A stretch of DNA of 64,000 nt from Zerene cesonia (Eukaryota > Arthropoda > Insecta > Lepidoptera > Pieridae): NCBI RefSeq assembly GCF_012273895.1, contig NC_052104.1, forward strand, positions 744,001 to 808,000. Reading direction: 5' to 3'. Positions 55,180-64,000 of this stretch are shown here, piece by piece. Each line of letters starts with the position of its first letter. Position 1 is the first letter of the stretch. Made by a program: the position numbers and the translations under genes. The notes beneath the pieces were generated by a model. The model was not told where the DNA came from and searched no databases. It saw only the letters and a program-made list of their open reading frames with translations.

Positions 55180-55885
55180 GGTAAAAAAACGAACTAAAAT
55201 CCCTCTCTATATAACTTTTGTTGGTCAGCATCGATATAACATAAATATCAAGCACGCGTGTCATGCTGCATGACGGTCTAGTTGCTTCGTGATTGCGTGA
55301 CGCAGTCGCGTGATAAGATTTCATCCATATAATACACAGTAATTACAAGACTCAAAGATTACAAGCGAGATGTGTCTGTGCACGGCATTCGGAAATTTGT
55401 TCCAGCTTCAACCATGTATAGTTTTGTTGGTTTTTAGTGTAGGATGTATTTGGATTGTAAGAAGAAATTAACTTTAAACTTTATAGTTTATATATTATGC
55501 TAAATAGAAAGTATATTTATTAATAAGATGTCTCCAAAAGGACAGTTAATTCTATGTAAAATATATCTTCTTCTGTTCACAATTAATGTACCTATATATG
55601 TAACAGACAAAAAAGAGATATTTCTCACACAGTGATTCTGAAATAATATAACTACTACTCTACTCATTTTATAAACTATCTCCAATAATCTTTGTTTTCA
55701 CAACAAATTCTCTGTAATAACTCGTTTAAAAGCGATATTTCTATACCGTAAATGCATAAAAATAATGCTTGCAACCGAACAGCTCGTACGTTTGAAAAAT
55801 GAATGAGTCCTGGCAAGATACCTCGATGTGTTAATAATGCCCTCGGGTATTTCACAGACGTCGCAACTGTTCCCACTGTAGCACG
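55180..55885. other. Intergenic stretch, minus-strand frames unsupported
   Basis: Minus frames around 55676-55988 (96-101 codons in two phases) overlap the site at 55887-55909. I see no domain. Confidence 0.35.
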
Positions 55886-55886
55886 A

Positions 55887-55909
55887 GAAATTTCTAGAAA
55901 TTTCGAGAA
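55887..55909. promoter_or_regulatory. Heat-shock-element-like array (five alternating GAA/TTC units)
   Basis: GAA at 55887, TTC at 55892, GAA at 55897, TTC at 55902 and GAA at 55907, each starting 5 nt after the last, form five perfect inverted nGAAn units as HSF binds. The site is built of a 10-bp tandem repeat AGAAATTTCK. No heat-shock gene is visible next to it, so function is open. Confidence 0.45.
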
Positions 55910-55911
55910 AT

Positions 55912-56222
55912 TTGGAACAATGACGATGTTTATGACGAAATTGTGTTGAAATACGTACATGGATGCTGTCATGCTTCCCATAGTTCAAACTTAAGTTTGG
56001 GGTTAAATTGCGTAGTGTAGAATGGGCGGATATAGCAATTTATTGTTAATATTATTAGGGTATATAATAAACAATCTCAATATCTTCATTTTGATGATGT
56101 GTAGATGTTTTCCTTTGATAATCATATCTTTTGTTCGGAACATCAGGTTTTCTATATCTTGATATAGTGAGATAATTGAAGTAGGTGTGTTTTTGAATAA
56201 TCCCTTACGTTGATATTATTCT
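55912..56222. other. AT-rich stretch
   Basis: Nothing recognised. Confidence 0.4.
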
Positions 56223-56224
56223 GT

Positions 56225-56365
56225 CGGTCTATCTATATTTTATTCACGGATAAACCACTGAACCGATTAAGATGTTTGGTGAACCGTTTGGGTACAAAGA
56301 ATTCCGAGAAATCCTAGAAAATTTCGTGCCTGTATTAGAAAACTAAAAATCGGTCCGAATAAGAA
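56225..56365 (+). mobile_element. Helitron-like internal fragment
   Basis: TCACGGATAAACCACTGAAC, CGATTAAGATGTTTGGTGAA and ACAAAGAATTCCGAGAAATC suggest the middle of a plus-strand element. Termini not found. Confidence 0.35.
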
Positions 56366-56369
56366 TTAT

Positions 56370-57598
56370 TTACCTATTAGTGAATATAGTTTTTTAAATA
56401 GACGTCTTTAATTGAAATACATATTAAATTTTAATAAGTCCTACACATTCTTGCTCATATCATATTCACCTTTCCCCAAGAAACAATTGAAATTCCAGCA
56501 TCTATTAATTATGCTTATCGTATGCTGTGGAAACGTGCGCATTACTCGTTGAGTTATTACCTAGCGAGATTTCCGAGTTTTTATAATGAATCACATTCGC
56601 TCTTAGGGTACAGCAGAAGGTTCTTATTCATCGCCACACAATTCTGATGGTATTAGGTTATTCAAATAGAGATTGCGAAGGAATATACGTCAGTCCTTTA
56701 TTATGGCTCAGCGTGATTCTTGTAATACGTATTAGGTTTAATTGTATTTACTCCGTTATATTTGATGCTAGACTTGTTGTTATTTACATATTTGTTCATT
56801 CATCTAGACTTATTTAAGGGCCGCTTTTGTATCTTTACTAAACAATTAGGTGTCACTGGTTCGGAAATTTTATACAGAGAAAAGCCGACAGGAAAATCAT
56901 GAAATAAATTTTTTATTTTAGTTAAAATGTACGTACTTACTTTTTAATAATCAATCTGTTTATTTATACGAAATAATCCAGGTGAGGCCCGCGGCTCGCT
57001 CTTTCGTTATGCGGGTAAAGAGGTCCCGGGTAAATGGTATAGACAATAAACTATCTCTGTACTTAATAGTTAGTATCATATAGATCCATTCCAATATGGG
57101 CTGACGGTAACATACACCGCGCTATCTATCTCGGCATTTTCAAAATATTAGTAAGATGATTTAAATTTAGTTCTATAGCAAACAATTGCGTATAAATGGG
57201 AAATTTTAAACGAATGTAGAAAATTGAATGCGAGGCGGGATTTGAAAGTTGCAACGTATGACCTCTCGGTCATCCAGTTATCATGACATGACACCGAAAG
57301 AATAGAGAGGAGAAGATATTCTTTTATATTTCTCAAGATTAAATAAATAGAACTTCTATTTATGAAGTTTGATAATTGTCAAATATTTTATGTAAATTTA
57401 ATTCCGTTTGAATTATTTCTCGTGGTTTCTTGGAGCGAAACTTATTATGAAATAGCGGTTCAGGGCGAGACTGGCTAAGCTGAGGGCTTAGTCTAGATCC
57501 ACCGCATCTTTGTCTACAATTTGTTGTGGCTTGTGAACTTTTTGAAAGTAAGAAAGTTAATGTATTTTGAAAGAGATGTTTTCTTATGAATATGTTTA
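56370..57598. other. Intergenic stretch
   Basis: A short GGTTCGGAAATTTTATACAG piece near 56868 is a remnant of the repeat at 2278-2385. No gene. Confidence 0.35.
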
Positions 57599-57607
57599 GA
57601 AGTACTT

Positions 57608-57790
57608 TTTTTTATAGTGGGAAAATCTTGCATAGATACCCACGGCCCCCGGGGATGGAGCCGTGGGTTATGTCGGATTCTTACCGACCAAAACCCCACT
57701 GTGTTCCGTCTAGCCACTTGAGTGAAGGGGCCACGGGAGCTGGTTAAAATACGTCCGCGACCCCCTCGGCGGCTGCCCGTTGCCGGGATG
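57608..57790 (+). repeat. Interspersed repeat, 'GTGGGGAAATCTC' family
   Basis: ATAGTGGGAAAATCTTGCAT, ATAGATACCCACGGCCCCCG and ATACGTCCGCGACCCCCTCG. GC-rich and better preserved than 3923-4100. Confidence 0.6.
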
Positions 57791-57794
57791 TTTA

Positions 57795-57990
57795 GAAGTA
57801 CTGAGAAATTGTATTGTAACCATACGTGTTTTAGTTAAACTTCATGTACTTTCATGTATGTTTTATTAGAAAAATATGGAATTTACAACTCAACATAGAA
57901 GTTTATAAGTAATGCAACCAAATAATTTTTAAACTGGTATATTACACGCAGGATTATATATTTGATTTGTCTTCAAAAGTATTGTGTTGA
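57795..57990. other. AT-rich stretch
   Basis: Nothing recognised. Confidence 0.35.
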
Positions 57991-57991
57991 C

Positions 57992-58140
57992 TTCACGTCA
58001 ATATTATACATATAAATTTTACGGATACTAAATTCATTTTATTCAATCTATTAGTAAGACTCCCCGTAATCCACTGGAAAGTGTTCGAATTGTCGACAGA
58101 AATAATATAATAAAAATATAAAACTCATGAAATCAGTGAC
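57992..58140 (+). mobile_element. Diverged relative of the palindromic element
   Basis: AGACTCCCCGTAATCCACTG, GAAAGTGTTCGAATTGTCGA and CAGAAATAATATAATAAAAA keep the order of the spacer and right arm, but the arm sequence is different, so this may be a second subfamily. Confidence 0.45.
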
Positions 58141-58439
58141 TTAATATCGACTAAAATACCACGTGTATGGTTCCTAGAAGCAATTGCTTAAAAGCAATAA
58201 CTGCTATTAACCGTACCTACGTGTTTTCTATTTCCCATATTCCCATATTTCCCGTATTTGTATAAAGAGGAAAGTGAGTAGGCGACAGTAATTCAAATAT
58301 CAGCCACAGATGTTACCTGAAAACCTCGCGGTATTAAATTGAATCGTTTTGCAATAATGTGCGAATACCCTTTTCTTTGTGGGGTCGGGGGCAAATGCAT
58401 TTCACATATATAAAATAATAGAATCTTCCCAACATAGTA

Positions 58440-58600
58440 TAAAATCGCTTCCCGCGGCTGTCTTTATGTATGTATGTATCTTTAAATTTTGATGGTTATT
58501 TTTAATAGATAGAGTGATTCAAGAGGAAGATTTATGTATTTAATAATAAACTACTCCATATCTGACGCATGTGAAACCGCGGGCAAAGGTTAGTAACGGA
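58440..58600 (+). mobile_element. Helitron-like remnant
   Basis: AATAGATAGAGTGATTCAAG, AGGAAGATTTATGTATTTAA and TGTGAAACCGCGGGCAAAGG, without a preserved CTAG. The order fits a plus-strand copy. Confidence 0.45.
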
Positions 58601-58686
58601 TAGACTTTATAGGTAATTGTATCCAATACTAGTCATCTCAACTCTAAATTTTTATTGATAAATGTTTGATGTTACTTATACGTGTA

Positions 58687-58885
58687 GAAATTAAAAACTT
58701 TTTAACGGATTTTAAACGCGATTTATTCATTATATTATTAGCCTAACGTTTCGAACACTTTACAGCGAGCATGGTCTCTGGACTGAAGACTATAATGAAT
58801 AAATCGCGTTTAAAATCCGCTAAAAAGTTTTTAATTTCTAAATGTATAATACTCGCGTAAAATCAAACATAAGAAAATACTCTTC
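58687..58885 (+). mobile_element. Palindromic 'GAAACGTCGGG' element, copy 4 (both arms and tail)
   Basis: Arm AGAAATTAAAAACTTTTTAA..CGGATTTTAAACGCG is inverted as CGCGTTTAAAATCC..TTTTTAATTTCT, about 50 bp each. The spacer here is on the opposite strand to copy 1 (CCTAACGTTTCGAACACTTT). Tail ATAATACTCGCGTAAAATCA and CATAAGAAAATAC. Confidence 0.7.
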
Positions 58886-58889
58886 TTAT

Positions 58890-60370
58890 ACCTTATACGA
58901 GAATCACTAAACTTCCGCAAGAAGAGGAACTGATAAGGACTATTCAATAATCATATTACACTCATACAATTCATGATTCTCACTCTTTGTATATTGAGTT
59001 TCTAGCCTCAAGTGAGTGTGCAACTCTATAACATTTCGCCGAATCCTTCACAAAAGTGAGGGTACTCCAGCTGGCTAGTTGTAAAAGGCCACAAGTTGAG
59101 CAAAAAGATTCCCTCGTCATATGGACAGTGAGGGCTCTTGACCCGAAACCCTTCTGAAGTGAGGGTAATAAAAATTCTGTATCGTTACGAAGCAAAACAA
59201 CTACTTACGCGGGTTTTTGATGAGCGCAACTGTATTTAGCCTTTCGGAACGTACTAATTATCTGGACCTAACTTTGTGTAGCTAATAAATGGTGTACATT
59301 TTACGGTCTATTTTGATTTAGATTTTTATTCATACTGAAATAAACTAAACATTAGTAGCCACTATAAATTTCTTTTAACGATTAAAAATATCCTTAAATA
59401 CGATATATAATTGTAATTATTATTCAATAACTCTTCAAGCAACATAGTAATTTTATAGGGATTTATTTATATTGCAATTAATATAGTTATAGTAAATCGC
59501 TTAGCCTTTTCTGAAACAGAGTCAAACATGCCTTTACATTAAAAGAAAAGTAAGTATACTAAGATAATATACTAAAAGATTTGATTTAAGGCGAAGTAAA
59601 GTAAAAACCACGAGCCTTCATGAAGCGTAATAACAAACAATATTTATAATTGAAACACGTTACGCCCTGCATTCTTAATGCCATAAACGGTCAAACTCAG
59701 CATTTTGTGAATAATAAAGCAGTTTAATGCGAAAACTTTGGCGGAATATTATTTTTCCTTGCCTCGAAGTTCGGAACTCCGATTAAATTCGGTTTACGTG
59801 TCAGAAGTACTTTAGTAACGGCATGTTTCGTAATTTGACTGGAAATTTTACATGTAAACGCTTTTCATTGGATCGCTGCAATGTTTTTACTTTTAATTTG
59901 TTGTAGTAATAAAGTTCTATAATGTTTTTGTGGTATTTGCTCTTGGGAATACGTACTTTGGGTGTGCAATTTAAATTTTCTGGCGATAATTTTGTCTGCA
60001 TATATTACTGACGCCATATAATATGGTAGATTTGAATTCCTATTAATTTATTTATTAAGATAAAAGCTTCTTTGCTAACAAGAACATAAAAAAATGAATT
60101 ATTTTTGTAGTTACACTAAGAATTTTTACTCCTGGTATTCGTGTGTTTTCAAAGGATTGAACTCTGAACTCATCAGATAAACGTTCCTATGCTAATCATC
60201 AATTATATTAAGAAAGCCATTTGGCGGAAGAGCTTACATTAGATAGGGAGCACGTCTGCCGTCACATCCTAATAAGGATTCCTTTTTCTTAACATAGTAC
60301 AGACGGGCGGACTTTCAATTTTAATAAAGAATAACTAATAATTTGAATTTTCTATATATCTGCACATTAT
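58890..60370. other. Intergenic stretch with GTGAGGG repeats
   Basis: AAGTGAGGGTA, CAGTGAGGGCT and AAGTGAGGGTA recur within 59050-59170. The minus frame at 58980-59195 is unsupported. No gene. Confidence 0.35.
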
Positions 60371-60374
60371 TTTC

Positions 60375-60535
60375 ATTACCACTGCTTCAAACGGATGGAA
60401 ATATCGTGAGGGAACTAACATGCTTAAAATAGTTCGACGTCATCACCCAACCCGCACTTGGCCAGGCAAATTATAGCCTGAACCCTCATAGGACGCCCGT
60501 GTCGCTGCAGTGGGAACATATAAAATGATGGTGAT
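60375..60535 (+). repeat. Lepidopteran SINE, core plus tail
   Basis: GGATGGAAATATCGTGAGGG, CCCGCACTTGGCCAGGCAAA, TTATAGCCTGAACCCTCATA and CGCTGCAGTGGGAACATATA. Same order as 170-350. The head is missing. Confidence 0.65.
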
Positions 60536-60539
60536 GACA

Positions 60540-60855
60540 AAGTTTTACGTCAAAAATGCATCATACAATTAATTAGAAATTTTCAAACAGGATCAAAAAT
60601 AAAACACACATTCGACATATAATTTGTATTAAATCAACAATATCTTAGTCTTTACATTCTTTGGTATAGTTAGCAGCTCGTTTAGGTACAGTACTATTAA
60701 ATTCACAATCCATTTCGAATTGGTTACAACTATGTTATATCTATATAAAATATGTTACAATACCTTCAGACATTCTGAGAGAAAACCGTACTTTCGATTC
60801 TTCTTCATTCTACCTAAATAACATCGACATTGCGAACAGCTTGATTGAACATTTT
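60540..60855. other. AT-rich stretch
   Basis: Nothing recognised. Confidence 0.4.
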
Positions 60856-61196
60856 TTTTTTTTTATGTCACCGTCGGCAATGGAGCTGGTGGGTCGCCTG
60901 ATGGTAAGCGCTACCACCGCCCATGAACATTTGGAGAGGCGTAAGGTCGTTTGCAGACCTTACGTCTCTTCAAATGGATTGCCGACTTCAAATTGAAAAG
61001 GAAATGGGAAAGGATTGATTAGAGGAATAAAGGAAAGGAATGGGACGGGTAAGGCAAGGGAAATGGGCCTCCGGCTCCCCCACTCACCGAACGAAACACA
61101 GCAGTATGCTATTTCACGCTGGTCTTCTGTGGGGGTGTGGTACTTCCCCGGTGCGAGCTGGCCCAATTCGTGCCGAAGCGTGCTCGACTACCACAA
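60856..61196 (-). repeat. A-tailed 'GTGGTAGTCGAGC' family repeat, full length
   Basis: Poly-T, ATGTCACCGTCGGCAATGGA at the left and GCGTGCTCGACTACCAC at the right, near-identical over long stretches to 47657-48002 in the opposite orientation. Internal inverted pair GCGTAAGGTC..GACCTTACG. Confidence 0.8.
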
Positions 61197-61199
61197 TAT

Positions 61200-61435
61200 A
61201 AATAAACATAGTGTAGTTCTACACCTGTATGCCTCCTCATAGGTCTGTGGGAGTCTGCCGTAAGCCTTTTCTCAGGGGCTCGGGTATGTTCAAGCGCATT
61301 ACCCACTCGGAAATGAATAACTACATTGTTTTGTTTTAAGTAATGAGCAACTCATAGTTGGCTTAATTTATTTTCTGAAATAGGCTGATCCGATAACGTG
61401 CATTATTTTACTAATACATCAAGAGAAATAATTTT
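61200..61435. other. Short intergenic stretch
   Basis: GCCTCCTCATAGGTCTGTGG (61230) and CAGGGGCTCGGG look repeat-derived but unidentified. Confidence 0.3.
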
Positions 61436-61437
61436 TT

Positions 61438-61565
61438 TATTTTTTTTTATGGCAGGGCAAGCAAAGGAGTAGTTTGGCCACCTGATGTTAAATGGTCACC
61501 ACCGCCCATAAACACTTGCAACACTAGAGGTTTTACAAGTGCTTTGCCGGCCTTTCAGTTATATA
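61438..61565 (-). repeat. Distant relative of the A-tailed family
   Basis: Poly-T, ATGGCAGGGCAAGCAAAGGA, GCCACCTGATGTTAAATGGT and CACCACCGCCCATAAACACT. Same layout as the A-tailed 3' end but different sequence, so probably a related family. Confidence 0.5.
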
Positions 61566-61569
61566 TATT

Positions 61570-62410
61570 TAGTTAACATGTCTGAAGATTTCTTGTTTCC
61601 ATTTGGTTCGCCTTTTTAGAAAGAAAATTGCTTATATATTTTATAAATAACTTAGAAAATAAACTGTAAAAATATTTTGAGTATGGAACAATTTGTTGCT
61701 TTTCGTTTTTTATAAAATTTTGATACTTTATATCAAGAAAACGTTAATTGTAACGAAAGGTTTTTCCATTTAACAACAATATTTACAATTTATTTACCCA
61801 AGATTGACGATTTGCACCATATTAAATTAAAAGTGAACCTGGGTTATACCACGAATTCCTAATTTTTTAATTTAACTAACAATACAACAAAACAAATTAA
61901 CATATTTACATTGAAACTGGTTTTTCAAACCTTATATTATAATAAAATGTCTAGTTACATATCCAGAGTGCCAATTACATGTCCACAGATTATCTCATAC
62001 GTTTTAAACTAAATAAAGGTACTCAGAAACATACGAAATCCATTAACTTGATTTCCAATTCTTAGTGGTAGTATAGTCATATCAGTGGCATAAAATATCT
62101 ACATTCAAAATGCCATCACGTATCTCATGATTTATATAAGCGCAGTATGGAATAGTATCCATATCTTAAGGGATTGAAGAATTTTTATATATAAATGCCT
62201 TAGTATACCGACACAGAGCGGCCATAATGGCGGGAAAGGAAAAGTTACAAAACACCTCGGATTTTAATGGACAAACGCTGTTAACTAAAACCGCCTATAT
62301 ACAACTAGAGTTAAAAAATTCTAGTAATCGTCGCTCTTAAGAGATTTCATTGCCATCAGGTACGGCGTCTAAAATTATAACGTTCCTTTATTCCTGTTAA
62401 TATTGTTAAT
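61570..62410. other. AT-rich intergenic stretch
   Basis: No gene or repeat recognised. Confidence 0.4.
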
Positions 62411-62414
62411 TCCG

Positions 62415-62600
62415 AAACTGAATACTTTTGAACAGATTTTAAACGCCATTTATTTATTATATTAATTAACCCGACGTTTCGAACACAGTGTAACGGGGAG
62501 ACAAAATAATATGATGAATAAATCGCGTTTAAAATCTGTTAAAAAGTATTAAATTTCTAAATATTATACATACTCGCGTAAAATCAAACAAGGAGTCCTT
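62415..62600 (+). mobile_element. Palindromic 'GAAACGTCGGG' element, copy 5
   Basis: GAACAGATTTTAAACGCCAT is inverted as ATCGCGTTTAAAATCTGTTA. Spacer AACCCGACGTTTCGAACACA, tail TAAATTTCTAAATATTATAC and CTCGCGTAAAATCAAACA. The TAACG of the other arms is changed to CAGA at both ends. Confidence 0.65.
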
Positions 62601-62604
62601 AATT

Positions 62605-63115
62605 CCATCCTTAACGGTATTCTTTTAAATTGTCACTGTTTGTGAAATATACAATTTTAGTCATGTACCTACTAAAGCTGTTTCTTCGCTTCCATAAAAT
62701 ATATCAATGGGACTGTTGATGTTTCGCTAATTTTCCATTTATTTTGTTTCTTTACTCTACAGCATCGGTTTTCTCTCAGGACACATAGGACATATATACT
62801 CTATGTATTGTTAGCCCACACGATGATACATAGTAGAATTAAAATTTGGCACACTTGCAATTTGGCTCCGGTTCCCGGCGAGGTTACTGAAAAAAACACT
62901 TTATTTTAGCATACATTCAATTTAAAATCAATTGCCAAGGGAGATGGTTGAAAAATTATGACTTCGAGAAGTTGTTCACTATATTTTATAGCACATTGTT
63001 TTAATAGAGAGAGGGAAAGGTTTCTTGAGAAACTTGAGATGCTATGAAAATGTAACAATTGATCCTAGGATAAATCTATCTCAACTCGTATACATACATT
63101 CAATTAAAAAAAAGT
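62605..63115. other. Intergenic stretch
   Basis: No gene or repeat recognised. Confidence 0.4.
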
Positions 63116-63117
63116 AC

Positions 63118-63392
63118 CAAATTGCTCCAGTTCGCACCGGGAAGTACCACATATTGAAGCAGCGTGAAATAGTAGCATAGAAATAGTAGCATTACTGTGT
63201 TTCGTACGCTGAGTGGGGGGACAGGTTCCAGTTTACTTTTCCTCACCGTTCCCAATCCATTCCTTCTTTCCTTATCCCTTATCCCTTAAAGCGGGCAGCG
63301 CGCTCACAGAGAATTTGTGAATGTTCATAGGCGGTGGTGATCGCTTACCATCAGGCGAAACACCAGCTCACCTGCCCGCTATGACATAAAAA
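63118..63392 (+). repeat. A-tailed family repeat, second subfamily
   Basis: AAATTGCTCCAGTTCGCACC, GGGAAGTACCACAT, TTAAAGCGGGCAGCGCGCTC and TGCCCGCTATGACATAAAAA. The GTGGTAGTCGAGC start is lost. Confidence 0.65.
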
Positions 63393-63455
63393 AAAACAAA
63401 GAAATGCAATCACTGAAACCTTCACATAAAAATAGAAAAGAAAATATCATCATCA

Positions 63456-63812
63456 CTACATATAACTTCCGACCTTTAACCCCGATATTATGAAATATCC
63501 ACTTAACGGAATGTGAATGTAGCGGATTCGCAACGTATGAATTCCCAGTACACCCCGCAATAATATGATACACGTCCGTATTAAACAGGAAACCAGAGCA
63601 ATAAGATTAGCAAAGAGGTCATTGAGAGCGTGCATTATGACCTGCGGGATCATTTGCGAAGACAATTTCCTGCGGCACAGAGGGACTCTGTTCTTATATT
63701 TAGATTTTACTGAGGAGTTATTGTAGTCGGCGTTATTCACGTTGATCGTAAAAGTTGAGAGTTTAGTATTATTAAACATCGAAGAAATATTTCTATAATA
63801 TTTATTAGTCAA
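63456..63812 (-). CDS. Candidate ORF/exon at window edge (118 aa)
   Basis: ATG at 63812 to TAG. The first 75 codons use G/C at third positions more than the flanks do (for example ATC AAC GTG AAT AAC GCC GAC TAC). The product has an Asn-rich start, a KYKNRVPLCRRKLSSQMIPQ basic part and a hydrophobic stretch LFANLIALVSCLIRTCIILL. An overlapping frame is also partly open, so a decayed element is possible. Upstream exons would lie beyond the window. Confidence 0.3.
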   Translation of the reverse strand: MTNKYYRNISSMFNNTKLSTFTINVNNADYNNSSVKSKYKNRVPLCRRKLSSQMIPQVIMHALNDLFANLIALVSCLIRTCIILLRGVLGIHTLRIRYIHIPLSGYFIISGLKVGSYM

Positions 63813-64000
63813 ATATAAACTGTACTTGTACGAATTAAATGAAATTACGACCGAATTTATTGAGGAAATTTCGAAGAGGATTATAAAACTCTCTGTGTAG
63901 TCAAATATTTTGAAATGCTTGTGTCAATAACTAAACACAAATATTGCATCGTAGCCACTTAAATTGGCAAAGAATTTTACTACGATATTCGACTCGAACG

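Noticed and set aside
54822..55184. 120-codon plus-strand frame
   Set aside because: Most of it lies in an A-tailed repeat copy.
55676..55988. Two overlapping minus-strand frames of 96-101 codons
   Set aside because: Two phases open at once with no domain in either. The region is better described by the heat-shock-like site it contains.

Overview
The window is eukaryotic nuclear DNA. It is AT-rich and gene-poor, and most of it is made of decayed transposable elements. The repeat families point to Lepidoptera (moth or butterfly). They include many copies of the Lep1-type Helitron (one end TC..ACTAATATTATAAATGCG, the other GCGCAGCTAG|T), SINE pieces with the core GAAGGAAAACATCGTGA and the tail CTTGGCCAGCGTGGTGG, and the GGTTCGGAAAGCAG repeat. 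I cannot name the species. Two runs of exactly 1000 N (28771-29770 and 32121-33120) are assembly gaps. No CRISPR array, rRNA gene, intact tRNA gene or prokaryotic feature was seen.

One protein-coding gene is well supported. It lies on the minus strand at 7992-9173. Exon 1 (9173-9107) encodes a signal peptide and was too short to stand out as an ORF. It joins in phase, through a GT-AG intron, to exon 2 (8476-7992). The product is a 183-residue, very basic, cysteine-free (mature form), probably secreted protein that I do not recognise. A TATA-like box precedes it and an AATAAA signal follows the stop. Weaker coding candidates are 26168-26329, 27758-27895 and 33291-33398 (short ORFs with a hydrophobic segment), 31848-32120 (an open frame running into gap 2), 45717-45941 and 63456-63812. 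A short minus-strand stretch at 5313-5423 is the decayed C-terminal end of a LINE reverse transcriptase.

Layout: 0-7 kb holds SINE and LINE debris, a perfect 24-bp palindrome and the first palindromic 'GAAACGTCGGG' element. 7.9-9.2 kb holds the gene. 9.4-20.4 kb is rich in Lep1 copies, two of them nested in older elements. 20-28.7 kb holds scattered debris and two small ORFs. 28.7-33.1 kb holds the two gaps and a GC-rich 75-bp satellite-like array with A/B alternating units that ends in a Helitron-like hairpin plus CTAG|T. 33.5-34.7 kb is a foldback structure with ~140-bp inverted arms. 35-64 kb holds further Lep1, SINE and LINE remnants, a second copy (opposite orientation) of the TIR element at 10 kb, a heat-shock-element-like site at 55.9 kb and many copies of an A-tailed repeat family beginning GTGGTAGTCGAGC.

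The genes do not form a pathway or operon. The interest lies in the orphan secreted gene, the satellite-like array, and the palindromic and nested mobile elements. All family names come from recall of sequence motifs, not from a search.
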